DNA of 11,270 bases from Candidatus Dormiibacterota bacterium (GTDB taxonomy: Bacteria; Chloroflexota; Dormibacteria; UBA8260): the NCBI GenBank assembly GCA_955652545.1, contig CATPCA010000170.1, positions 1-11,270 of the forward strand, in the 5' to 3' direction. The first letter of the stretch is position 1. Each line of letters opens with the position of its first letter. The position numbers and the translations under genes were made by a program. The notes beneath the pieces are model-generated. The model saw only the letters and a program-made list of their open reading frames with translations. It was not told where the DNA came from and made no database searches. Shown piece after piece: positions 1 through 6,851 of the stretch.

Positions 1-1027
1 GCCAGGCCAGCGCGCCCGACTGCAGCGCGAGGCCGGAGAACATCAGCGGCCGGCTGCCGATCCGGTCGGAGAGGACGCCCGCGATCGGAGCCACGATCAT
101 CGGCATGGCCGTCCACGGCAGGGTGCGCAGCCCGGCCTGCAGTGGTGAGTAGTGCTGGACGATCTGAAAGTACTGGGCGAGCAGGAAGATCGACCCGAAC
201 ATCCCGAAGTACATGGCCAGCGAGACCGCGTTGGTCGCTGTGAACGCGCGGCTGCGGAAGAACCGCAGCGGCAGCATCGGCGAGCTCGCACGCGTCTCCC
301 AGGCCGCGAAGGCGGCGACCAGGACGGCGCCGCCAAGCAGCGACGTGAGCACCGTGGTGCTCGTCCACCCCAGCGCGTTGGCGCGCACCAGGCCGAACAC
401 GACACCGAAGAGGCCGGCGCTGGCCAAGAGCAGGCCGGGCAGGTCGACCCGGCCGGCGGGCCCGAAGCTCTCTGAGAGGCGGATCCGGGCCAGCGGGGCC
501 ACGGCAAGTCCGATCGGCACGTTGAGCCAGAAGATCCAGTGCCACGAGATGCCGTCCACGACCGCTCCGCCGATCACCGGCCCCAGGGCGACGCCCAGCC
601 CGCTGATGCCGGACCAGATGCCGAGCGCCACCCCACGACGTCCCGCGGGGAAGGCTTCGGACAGCAGGGTCAGCGTCAACGGGGTCACCAGCGCGCCCCC
701 TGCCCCCTGCAGAGCGCGTGCCCCGATCAACGCGCCGATGCTCGGCGCCAGGGCCGCCGCGGCTGAGCCGAGTGTGAAGATGGCCAACCCGAGGCTGAAC
801 ATGCGCCGCCTGCCGAACCGGTCACCAAGCGCCGCGCCGGTGAGCAGCAGCACGGCAAAGCTCAGCGTGTAGGCGTTGACGGTCCACTCCAGGCTGTCGA
901 TGCCACCACCGAGGTCGCGGTGGATGCTCGGCAACGCGGTCGTGACCACCAGGTTGTCGAGGGTCACCGTGAACAGGGCCGCCGAAACGAGCGCGAGAGT
1001 CCAGCCGGTGCGACGTGCGGTGGTCAT
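1..1027 (-). CDS. MFS drug-efflux transporter, DHA2 (14-TM) type, C-terminus missing
   Basis: Inner-membrane proton-driven exporter of the major facilitator superfamily, probably for drugs or other toxic compounds; the substrate cannot be told. The 342 visible residues hold a short cytoplasmic N-terminus, then a first helix with the DHA2-type motif LDNLVVTTALPSI (23-35). Motif A is GDRFGRRRMF (68-77), motif C lies around GLGVALGPVIGG (143-154), and SWHWIFWLNVPIG (161-173) is typical of EmrB/QacA-like pumps. Roughly ten helices are present; family members usually have about 470-520 residues, so the last part lies beyond the window. The start at 1027 is chosen because AAGGAG (1035-1040) lies 7 nt upstream; the ATG at 1033 would leave only 1 nt. 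It lies 48 nt downstream of tetR on the same strand, with a copy of the putative TetR operator just before its SD. This arrangement implies repressor-controlled efflux. Confidence 0.93.
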   Translation of the reverse strand, partial: MTTARRTGWTLALVSAALFTVTLDNLVVTTALPSIHRDLGGGIDSLEWTVNAYTLSFAVLLLTGAALGDRFGRRRMFSLGLAIFTLGSAAAALAPSIGALIGARALQGAGGALVTPLTLTLLSEAFPAGRRGVALGIWSGISGLGVALGPVIGGAVVDGISWHWIFWLNVPIGLAVAPLARIRLSESFGPAGRVDLPGLLLASAGLFGVVFGLVRANALGWTSTTVLTSLLGGAVLVAAFAAWETRASSPMLPLRFFRSRAFTATNAVSLAMYFGMFGSIFLLAQYFQIVQHYSPLQAGLRTLPWTAMPMIVAPIAGVLSDRIGSRPLMFSGLALQSGALAW

Positions 1028-1034
1028 CTCCATT

Positions 1035-1040
1035 CTCCTT
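1035..1040 (-). promoter_or_regulatory. Ribosome binding site of the MFS gene
   Basis: AAGGAG on the minus strand, 7 nt before the ATG at 1027 and 1 nt before an alternative ATG at 1033. The spacing decides in favour of the inner ATG. This is one of the few strong SD sequences in the window. Confidence 0.75.
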
Positions 1041-1056
1041 ATTGATGGACCGATCA
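1039..1056 (-). promoter_or_regulatory. Putative TetR operator, copy 1 (before the MFS gene)
   Basis: The plus strand reads TTATTGATGGACCGATCA. It differs at one position from the element at 1650-1667 in front of tetR. Its inner 14 bp (1043-1056) has TGAT/ATCA arms and is partly palindromic (5 of 7 pairs). It sits 15 nt before the MFS start and directly abuts the SD, so a bound repressor could block transcription coming from tetR or a promoter in this gap. No convincing -35/-10 pair was found in the 48-nt gap. Assignment to the neighbouring TetR is inferred from the repeat and its position. Confidence 0.75.
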
Positions 1057-1075
1057 GTTGGGCGGGCAAATTTTT

Positions 1076-1639
1076 TTACGCCGGCGCTGGAGCAGCCGCG
1101 TGAACTGACGCCTCGAACAGGGGAGCACAGATCTCCTGCAGCCCGAGAGAGGTGGTGACGTTGGCGAGCATCCCGCAGGCAAAGAAGAGCGACACCTGCA
1201 CGGGCTGCGCGCCGGAGAGTCGCACCACCTCGTCGTACAGCCGGCGGTAGCCGCGCGCCGCGTGGGCCTGGATGACGGGGTCGCCGGTTGCGTAGGTCTG
1301 CAGCTGGACGAGGAGCGCATACCGATCCGCGATCAGCGTCGGGTAGAGCTCACCCATGCGGTCGAGCTTCTCGGCGGGTGTGCCGCCGCCCTGAGCCGCC
1401 TGCACGAAGGCGCGGTGGATGCGACCGACGACGTGGTCGTGCACAGCGAGGAACAGGTCCTGCTTGCTGGGGAAGAGCGCGTAGATGTAGGGCTGCGAGA
1501 TCCCAGCGCGCCGCGCGATCGCCGCCGTGCTTGCCGCTTGGTAGCCCTGCTCGGCGAACTCGTGCACAGCCGCCGCGATCACCTGCTCGCGACGTTGGTC
1601 GGCGGTCATCCGGGTGCGCGGGGCGGTGGCGGTGGTCAT
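1076..1639 (-). CDS. TetR/AcrR family transcriptional repressor
   Basis: One-component DNA-binding regulator of 187 residues, within the usual 180-220 range. The N-terminal TetR helix-turn-helix is clear: RREQVIAAAVHEFAEQGY (about residues 16-33), then TAAIARRAGISQPYIYALFP and SKQDLFLAVHDHV. The rest is the all-helical ligand-binding and dimerisation part, whose ligand cannot be predicted. The ATG at 1639 is chosen because the longer reading (to 1678) would translate its own promoter; a further ATG lies ten codons inside. It has no SD, and the predicted transcript starts only a few bases upstream. It precedes the MFS gene on the same strand, and near-identical putative operators stand before both. 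This supports autoregulation and repression of the efflux pump, probably relieved by a pump substrate. Family assignment is sure; target and ligand are inferred. Confidence 0.93.
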   Translation of the reverse strand: MTTATAPRTRMTADQRREQVIAAAVHEFAEQGYQAASTAAIARRAGISQPYIYALFPSKQDLFLAVHDHVVGRIHRAFVQAAQGGGTPAEKLDRMGELYPTLIADRYALLVQLQTYATGDPVIQAHAARGYRRLYDEVVRLSGAQPVQVSLFFACGMLANVTTSLGLQEICAPLFEASVHAAAPAPA

Positions 1640-1648
1640 GACACGCTT

Positions 1649-1678
1649 ATTATTGATTGACCGATCACAACTTGTCAA
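1649..1678 (-). promoter_or_regulatory. tetR promoter
   Basis: On the minus strand a perfect TTGACA (1678-1673) is followed after 18 nt by AATAAT (1654-1649), which matches the -10 consensus at 5 of 6 positions. The expected transcription start is near 1642, only about 3 nt before the tetR ATG, so the message would be almost leaderless; this fits the lack of an SD. The -35 box contains the stop codon of the upstream YdeI-like gene (1675-1677). Confidence 0.72.
1650..1667 (-). promoter_or_regulatory. Putative TetR operator, copy 2 (before tetR)
   Basis: The plus strand reads TTATTGATTGACCGATCA, 17 of 18 identical to the element at 1039-1056 and in the same orientation relative to the gene. 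The inner TGAT...ATCA (1654-1667) lies mostly in the spacer between the tetR -35 and -10 boxes, where bound repressor would exclude RNA polymerase. It ends 14 nt before the tetR start. Confidence 0.78.
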
Positions 1679-2037
1679 GCCTCCGCGCTGAGCTCAGCTC
1701 GAAGGTCAGGGGGCAGCGCCGCCAGGCCTGCCGGCATCATGCGCGACGAGCCGAACAGGCGGCGCGCGCGCTCGCGATTGCCCACGGTCCAGTTGCTCCG
1801 CGGCCGCCGCGGCGTCCACCGGACCAGGAAATGGGCCTCATCGAGCCCACGGACCAACCCATCAACCCAGCCGAAGCAGGTCGCCTCGTCGAGCGTGTCG
1901 TCGTAGTCGAGGGTCCTGTGGCCGGGTCCTTTCCGGTCGTTGACCAGCCAGATCTCACGACGGTCGGCGTGGTGGCGGGCAAGCCAGTCCCGCCACTCGG
2001 CCGCTGATTCGACCCTGATCGTCTCGCCGACCTCCAT
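1675..2037 (-). CDS. YdeI/OmpD-associated family-like protein, short, apparently lacking the C-terminal domain
   Basis: A 120-residue cytosolic protein resembling the N-terminal part of YdeI/OmpD-associated (bacteriocin-protection) proteins. The recognisable run is WRDWLARHH, REIWLVNDRKG, then TLDYDDTLDEATCFGWVDG, RWTPRRPRSNW, and RMMPAGLAAL near the end. Family members I recall have about 190 residues and end in a helical domain containing an AKRPETRARRI-like motif. Here the protein stops at PPDLRAELSAEA, about where that domain would begin, and the tetR promoter follows at once. The biochemical role of the family is poorly known. The ATG at 2037 is chosen because the preceding in-frame sequence is low-complexity Ser/Arg. 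There is no clear SD; a TTG two codons upstream is possible. It lies 31 nt after the small parA-partner gene on the same strand. Confidence 0.78.
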   Translation of the reverse strand: MEVGETIRVESAAEWRDWLARHHADRREIWLVNDRKGPGHRTLDYDDTLDEATCFGWVDGLVRGLDEAHFLVRWTPRRPRSNWTVGNRERARRLFGSSRMMPAGLAALPPDLRAELSAEA

Positions 2038-2068
2038 GGTCAACCGCGCCCAGGACCCGTCGAGAGGG

Positions 2069-2362
2069 TCAGAGGCTGTGCAGCAGCTTGGCGCGGAGCG
2101 CCTCGAGCTGCTCGAAACGCTCCATCGACGGCCGGCCGCTCGGCTGATGGGGGAACTTGAGGTGCTGGACCGCGTCGGCGAGGAGCTCGATCTCCTCGTT
2201 GCTGAGCCGGACCGAACGCTGGTCATGCGCCGGCGAGGCGGGCACCAGTCGCGGCTCGGCCGGCACGTCCACCTGCAGCAGGTCCTCTCCGGCAGGCGTG
2301 CCGTCCGTGGTCCGGAAGAGTTCCTCCGACCCGCGCAGCTGGGCGCGGCGGAATCCCTTCAT
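2069..2362 (-). CDS. Small protein of unknown function, translationally coupled to parA
   Basis: A 97-residue protein that I cannot assign to a named family. It starts with a basic peptide, MKGFRRAQLR, then SEELFRTTDG. A proline- and acid-rich, probably disordered middle (about 20-48) follows, and two likely helices close it: LSNEEIELLADAVQHLK (53-69) and SMERFEQLEALRAKLLHSL (79-97). Its ATG shares one base with the parA stop (TGATG), so the two are almost certainly co-translated and probably work together. No ParB gene is visible here. The short basic N-terminus recalls the peptides by which ParB-like and other partners stimulate ParA ATPases; that is analogy only. Codon position bias and the coupling make this a real gene; a longer reading upstream in the same frame is a shadow within parA. 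Confidence 0.75.
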   Translation of the reverse strand: MKGFRRAQLRGSEELFRTTDGTPAGEDLLQVDVPAEPRLVPASPAHDQRSVRLSNEEIELLADAVQHLKFPHQPSGRPSMERFEQLEALRAKLLHSL

Positions 2363-3186
2363 CACGCGCGGCCCGCCTTCACCCGCGTGCTGGTGCCGCG
2401 CACCTCGGCAGTTCCCGGTGCGTCCTGCTCCATGACCGCCGTCGCGAGCGCGCGGTAGGCGCGCGCTCCCGGTGACGCCGTGGCGTACTGCAGGATCGAC
2501 TGGCCGGCCAGCGGCGTCTCCGCGAAGCGGATCGACGAGTCGACGGTGATGTCGAACACCTCGTCGCCGTACCGCTCGCGCACCAGCTCGAGCACCTCCT
2601 GGCTGTGCAGCGTGCGCGACTTGTAGATGGTGGGGAGGATGCCGGCGATGTGCAGCGTCGGGTTCAGCTTGGCGCGCACGCGATCGATGGTGCGCTGCAG
2701 CTGTTGCATGCCCTTCATGCCGAAGTACTCGCACTGCAACGGGATGATCACATCCGTCGAGGCCACCAGGGCGTTGACGCACAGCAGCCCCAGCGACGGC
2801 GGGCAGTCGATGACCACGTAGTCGTACTCGTCGAGCACCGGTTCGAGCTTGTCCTTGAGAACAGATTCACGGCCGAACTCGGTCACCAACTGCAGTTCGG
2901 CACCACTCAACTCGATATTGGCTGGAAGGAAATCCAGCTTCATGGCATCCGACCGCAGACGCACTTCGGCCACGTCGACGCGGTGATCGGTGAGCACGTT
3001 GTACACCGACAGTTCGAGGTCGTCGGGACGCCGGCAGCCCATGTTGATGGTGAGGTGTCCCTGCGGATCGAGGTCCACGGCGAGGACTCGCGGGCCCTTC
3101 TCGGCGAGCGCAGCGGCCAGGTTGACCGCGGTCGTCGTCTTGCCGACGCCGCCTTTCTGGTTCGCGATCGAGATGACGCGAGTCAC
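2362..3186 (-). CDS. ParA/Soj-type P-loop ATPase
   Basis: ParA-family ATPase of 274 residues, the usual size of short Soj-type proteins without an N-terminal HTH. Residues 11-18 are the deviant Walker A KGGVGKTT with the signature lysine. DLDPQG (38-43) is the switch I/A' motif, VVIDCPPSLGLL (124-135) is Walker B, and a GILPTIYKSRTLHSQEV stretch (182-198) matches the Soj core. Such ATPases dimerise on nucleotide binding and move or position chromosomes, plasmids or protein complexes over the nucleoid. Here no ParB follows; instead a small protein overlaps the stop codon, suggesting a cargo-positioning or orphan system rather than classical segregation. The start is GTG at 3186, placing the Walker A motif at its normal position; there is no good SD. 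It is divergent from the TPR gene at 3266. Confidence 0.93.
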   Translation of the reverse strand: MTRVISIANQKGGVGKTTTAVNLAAALAEKGPRVLAVDLDPQGHLTINMGCRRPDDLELSVYNVLTDHRVDVAEVRLRSDAMKLDFLPANIELSGAELQLVTEFGRESVLKDKLEPVLDEYDYVVIDCPPSLGLLCVNALVASTDVIIPLQCEYFGMKGMQQLQRTIDRVRAKLNPTLHIAGILPTIYKSRTLHSQEVLELVRERYGDEVFDITVDSSIRFAETPLAGQSILQYATASPGARAYRALATAVMEQDAPGTAEVRGTSTRVKAGRA

Positions 3187-3223
3187 AGGGATTGGGACAC
3201 ACGAGAACGCCGCACTGAGCCGG

Positions 3224-3230
3224 TATCATA
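3224..3230. promoter_or_regulatory. Possible back-to-back -10 elements between parA and the TPR gene
   Basis: In the 79-nt gap between the two divergent starts, TATCAT (3224-3229) reads as a -10 box on the plus strand, and TATGAT (3230-3225) reads as one on the minus strand; each matches the consensus at 5 of 6. Neither has a good -35 box at 16-18 nt. Predicted starts are near 3236 (plus) and 3218 (minus). If both are real, polymerases would compete for the same bases. Only the sequence match supports this. Confidence 0.4.
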
Positions 3231-3252
3231 GCGAACCCGTCTGGGGATCTTT

Positions 3253-3258
3253 GGGGGG
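3253..3258 (+). promoter_or_regulatory. Ribosome binding site supporting a TTG start
   Basis: A run of six G (GGGGGG followed by A) lies 7 nt before TTG at 3266. An ATG at 3259 is in another frame, and an in-frame stop stands at 3260, so TTG is the first possible start of the TPR gene. Confidence 0.55.
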
Positions 3259-3265
3259 ATGACTG

Positions 3266-4162
3266 TTGGCCGACACAGAGCACGTCAAGCCTCGCGGGCT
3301 GTACGTGGAAGAGTCGATCGCAGCCGCGCTGGAGAGTCGTTGGGCAGACGCCGTCGCCATCAACGAGGCTCTCATCGAGCGTCACGGCGCCGACGAGGAG
3401 GCGTACAACCGGCTGGGCAAGGCGAAGAGCGAGTTGGGCAACCTCCAGGAAGCTCTGGCCTCGTATCAGTCGTCGCTCGACCTCAACGCACTCAACCTCA
3501 TCGCCCAGAAGCAGGTGCGCCGGATTGGGGCACTGCTCGACGCGCGTGCCCGCCCCGCCGCTGCAGCCGGGGTGATCGACGTGGACCTCTTCACCGAGGA
3601 ACCGGGCAAGAGCGGGCGCACCGTGCTGGCCCGGTCGCCCGGCGCTGGAGCGGTCGGCGTGGCCGTCACGCCGGGCGACACCGTCGAGCTGATCGCCTCC
3701 GGAACGCAGCTGCTCGCCGAGACCTCCCGCGGTATCGCCCTGGGTGCGGTCGAGTCCAAGCTGAGCGGACGTCTTCGCCCTCTCATCGAGAGCGGCAACC
3801 GCTACTCCGCGGCGGTGGCGCGCGTCGAGGAGGACAAGATCGAGCTGATCGTGCGGGAGATCTTCCAGGCGCCCGAGAACTCACGCAAGTCCTCCTTCCC
3901 CATCTCGCGCAACGCCCGGCGCGACGAGTTCCGTCCCTACGCCAAGGAATCGCTGCTCTCCGAGCGGGGAATCGATGATGAGGGCTTCGGCGAGGCCGAC
4001 GACGACCTGGTCACCGACTCTCGGGCATCGGCGGCCAACGGCGACGAGCTCGCCGGGATGCAGGAGCTCGACGACGAGTTCGAGCCCGCGGCCGTGGCCG
4101 GCGCTGCCGAGGACGACGGCGACGCCGACGACGACGAGAGCCGGCCCGAGGACCAGTACTAG
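3266..4162 (+). CDS. TPR protein with conserved middle domain and acidic tail, function unknown
   Basis: A 298-residue cytosolic protein without signal peptide or membrane segments. Residues 11-92 form about two tetratricopeptide units (ESIAAALESRWADAVAINEALIERH, then EEAYNRLGKAKSELGNLQEALASYQSSLDLN), a protein-protein interaction scaffold. Residues 102-230 form a separate domain with VDLFTEEPGKSGRTVL near its start, SGNRYSAAVARVEEDKIELIVREIF, and FRPYAKESLL at its end. I recall similar architecture in Chloroflexota proteins, but no function is known to me. Residues 232-298 are dominated by Asp and Glu and are probably disordered. The start is TTG with a G-rich SD. It is divergent from parA and may share its control region, which suggests a common process. 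It converges with the GGDEF-EAL gene, with 13 nt between the stops and no hairpin terminator seen. Confidence 0.85.
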   Translation: MADTEHVKPRGLYVEESIAAALESRWADAVAINEALIERHGADEEAYNRLGKAKSELGNLQEALASYQSSLDLNALNLIAQKQVRRIGALLDARARPAAAAGVIDVDLFTEEPGKSGRTVLARSPGAGAVGVAVTPGDTVELIASGTQLLAETSRGIALGAVESKLSGRLRPLIESGNRYSAAVARVEEDKIELIVREIFQAPENSRKSSFPISRNARRDEFRPYAKESLLSERGIDDEGFGEADDDLVTDSRASAANGDELAGMQELDDEFEPAAVAGAAEDDGDADDDESRPEDQY

Positions 4163-4175
4163 GCGGTCGTCCCGC

Positions 4176-6851
4176 TCACGCCGGCAGCGACGTGGCGCGT
4201 GCCGCCGGGCCGTCACCAACGCTGAGAACGCGCAGCGGAACCACGCCTGTGACCGACGCCTGGCCACGCAGCATCTCGGCGATCTGGTCGCCGGGAAGCG
4301 CGCGCGAGAAGAGGAATCCCTGGGCGAGGGTGCAGCCGAGCGCGAGCAGCGAGCTGCGCTGTTCCTCACGCTCGACCCCCTCGGCGATCATGTGCAGGCC
4401 GAGCGTGTCGCCCAGTCCGAAGATCGCCGCGGTGAACGCGCGCCGTCGCCTGTCCCCATCCAGGTCGGCGATGAACGCACGATCCACCTTGAGAATGTCG
4501 AAGGGCATGTCCTGGAGGATGGCCAGCGAGGAATAGCCGGTGCCGAAGTCATCGATGGCCAGCCCGACTCCGACCGCCTTGAGCTCACGCATTCGGTCGC
4601 GTGCCACGTCGCCGTGCTCGCCGACGAAGCTCTCGGTCATCTCGATGACCAGGCGGCGCGGCGCCAATCCCGTCTCGGCCAGGGTGCGGCGCACGTCGTC
4701 GATGACGTGGTCGCTGCGCAGCTGCCGCTGAGAGACGTTGACGTGCAGCTGGAAGTCGGCGTGCAGCCGCATGGAGCTCTCCCAGCTCTGCAGCTGGGCG
4801 CACGCTTCGCGCAGCACGAACGCTCCCAGGTCGGCGATCAGTCCGGTTTCCTCGGCGATGCCGATGAACTCGCCGGGCATGATCCACCCGCGTTCGGGGT
4901 GCTCCCATCGCACCAATGCCTCGACGCCGCGCACCTCGCCGCTGCGGAGGTCGACGATCGGCTGGTAGTGGACGCGCAGATCGCCGTCACTGAGCGCCCG
5001 CTCGAGCTCCGTGCGCACCTGCAGACGGCGTCCGCTGCCCTCCAGCATGCCGGCGTCGTAGACCTCGTATCCACCCTTGCCCTGCACCTTGGCCCAGTAC
5101 ATGGCGGCGTCGGCGCGGCGGAGCAGCTCCTCAGCGCCGACCGTCGACGCGGTGGCGAGCGCGACACCGATGCTGGCGTGCACCGCCACCTCCTGGCGTT
5201 CGACGACGAAGTGCGGCTTGAGCGTCATGACAACGCGCTCTGCGACCGCGGCGATGTCGTCGGGGTTGAGCGCATCCTCGAGGAGGATGGCAAACTCGTC
5301 GCCGCCGAACCGTGCCGCGGTGTCAGCGGCGCGAAGGACGGAGCGAAGGCGCTCGGCCACGTTGCGGAGCAGGTCGTCGCCGGCGGCGTGGCCGAACGTG
5401 TCGTTGACCATCTTGAAGTCATCGAGGTCGATGAACAGGACGGCGATCAGTCCGCGCTTCTCGTCGCGGCGGCTGAGCGCGTGTTCGAGCCGGTCGGTGA
5501 AGAGCAGGCGGTTGGCGAGGTTGGTGAGCGGATCGTGGAATGCCTGGTACGTGAGCGTGTTGTCGAGGCGCATGTTCTGCACCGCGACGCTGGTCTGAGC
5601 GCCGAATGTCTCGAACAACGTGAGGTCGTCGGCGGAGAAGGTACCCACGTCGCCCAACCGGTTGCCGACCGTCAGCACGCCGAGCAACGCGCCGTCGCCC
5701 CACAACGAGGTGAGCATGGCGTCCCTGAGGTGTTGTCGGGTCAGCCAGTCGCGGACGTTGCCGCTGGCGTCCGCCCAGCTGATGCCGCGAGCCCGCGTCT
5801 CCGAGCCGACTGCCATCATCAACCCCTCGAGAAATGCACGATCCACCTCCTGGTCGCCCCGTCGAACCAGGCCCTGGCGCAGCGTTGTCGTCGACGCGCG
5901 GCCGGTGCCCGTGGCCACAGGGAGGAGGACAACTTCTGCCATCTCTCCGCGAAACACCTGCGAAATCTGCGCGAGGAGCTCGGGCACGGCGGCGTCAGCC
6001 ACGGCCGTGCGCTGAAGCAGGTCGCTGCATTCGTAGAGGTGCTGGATGCGCTGCCGCTTCTGATGCTCGGACGTGTAGAGCAGGAACGTAGCGGTGACAA
6101 CGACCAGCGGCATGCCCAGCAGCCACAGCTCGGCGAAGTTGCGGGAGATCGCCGCAGCGGCCTCGATGGCGAGGCAGGCGTTGACCAGCCCGGCTCCGAC
6201 CGAGAAGAGGTAGCCGCGCACCAGCTGGGCACCGCCCAGCCTGCCTTCGGCGAGCGAGATGAACACCGCGGTGAGCGAGAACCCGAGCACCGCGGTGACC
6301 GCGACGGCGGCCAGGACCACGGCCCAGGAATGCGGCGTCGTGACGTTGCGCAGGGGCTCGAAGACGGAGACCAGCCACATCGCCACCTCAGCCTCCACGG
6401 CGTACAGGGCGAGGTTGAAGACGACCTTGGCCGGGGGGTGCCTGCGGATCAGCCAGAGTGCCACCAGCGCGCCTGCCAGGCGGCTCGAGATCAGCGTCTC
6501 CGGTGTGGCGAAATACAACCCGAGCACCAGCGGAAGCTCGCTCAGCGAGAATGAATGAAGATTGCGCCGGAAGTGGACGTGGATACGCCGCGCCTCGGCG
6601 ATGCAGAACAGGGCGGCGAACACCACCCAGGGGATCGCGACCGCCGGGGGCGCCAGCGCAAGCCTGCTGACCACGACCAGGTAGAACAGAGCAGCGACAC
6701 ACCCGACCAGCGCGCCGAGGGCCCACACCCGACGCACAGCATTCAGGGACGCGATGGAGCGGCGCTGCGCGCTTCGCGCCGCCGCCGCGCGCCGCAGCAC
6801 CGCCATCAGCCTGGTGGACATGGCCTCAGCTTCAGCGCTATGAACCACCAC
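4176..6851 (-). CDS. Membrane-bound hybrid GGDEF-EAL cyclic di-GMP enzyme with GAF-like domain
   Basis: An 891-residue signalling protein. Residues 43-260 contain about eight hydrophobic helices, a sensor of the kind that includes HSFSLSELPLVLGLYFA (99-115). Residues 275-428 look like a GAF domain. The GGDEF domain (about 438-600) has the DPLTNLANRLLF entry, an intact GGDEF (516-520) and the inhibitory RxxD site RAAD (507-510) exactly five residues before it. The EAL domain (about 610-862) has EAL (644-646), N705, E737, DDFGTGYSSL (767-776), K788/D790 and AEGVE (823-827), the residues expected for Mg2+ binding and hydrolysis. It could therefore both make and degrade cyclic di-GMP, with product inhibition of synthesis; the net direction in the cell cannot be told. 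The start is uncertain: GTG 6851, GTG 6848 (GGAAG just upstream) or ATG 6821. Confidence 0.95.
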   Translation of the reverse strand: MVVHSAEAEAMSTRLMAVLRRAAAARSAQRRSIASLNAVRRVWALGALVGCVAALFYLVVVSRLALAPPAVAIPWVVFAALFCIAEARRIHVHFRRNLHSFSLSELPLVLGLYFATPETLISSRLAGALVALWLIRRHPPAKVVFNLALYAVEAEVAMWLVSVFEPLRNVTTPHSWAVVLAAVAVTAVLGFSLTAVFISLAEGRLGGAQLVRGYLFSVGAGLVNACLAIEAAAAISRNFAELWLLGMPLVVVTATFLLYTSEHQKRQRIQHLYECSDLLQRTAVADAAVPELLAQISQVFRGEMAEVVLLPVATGTGRASTTTLRQGLVRRGDQEVDRAFLEGLMMAVGSETRARGISWADASGNVRDWLTRQHLRDAMLTSLWGDGALLGVLTVGNRLGDVGTFSADDLTLFETFGAQTSVAVQNMRLDNTLTYQAFHDPLTNLANRLLFTDRLEHALSRRDEKRGLIAVLFIDLDDFKMVNDTFGHAAGDDLLRNVAERLRSVLRAADTAARFGGDEFAILLEDALNPDDIAAVAERVVMTLKPHFVVERQEVAVHASIGVALATASTVGAEELLRRADAAMYWAKVQGKGGYEVYDAGMLEGSGRRLQVRTELERALSDGDLRVHYQPIVDLRSGEVRGVEALVRWEHPERGWIMPGEFIGIAEETGLIADLGAFVLREACAQLQSWESSMRLHADFQLHVNVSQRQLRSDHVIDDVRRTLAETGLAPRRLVIEMTESFVGEHGDVARDRMRELKAVGVGLAIDDFGTGYSSLAILQDMPFDILKVDRAFIADLDGDRRRRAFTAAIFGLGDTLGLHMIAEGVEREEQRSSLLALGCTLAQGFLFSRALPGDQIAEMLRGQASVTGVVPLRVLSVGDGPAARATSLPA

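Noticed and set aside
1031..1033. ATG as start of the MFS gene
   Set aside because: Only 1 nt from the SD AAGGAG; the ATG two codons in has proper spacing.
1068..1077. A/T-rich tract after tetR as a terminator
   Set aside because: On the transcribed minus strand it reads as A-run then TTT, overlaps the tetR stop and is not preceded by a GC-rich hairpin; a terminator would need a T-run on that strand.
2054..2070. Inverted repeat GACCC...GGGTC between the small gene and the YdeI-like gene as a terminator
   Set aside because: Only a 5-bp stem with no T-run, and the genes around it run in the same direction.
2038..2226. Upstream extension of the YdeI-like gene
   Set aside because: The added 63 residues are Ser/Arg-rich, overlap the end of the small parA-partner gene in another frame, and lie before a natural ATG start.
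3975..6554. 859-codon open frame on the plus strand
   Set aside because: It lies antisense to the GGDEF-EAL gene, whose conserved motifs are all in frame. Its translation is low-complexity Arg/His/Asp/Gln sequence, a usual shadow of GC-rich codon bias.
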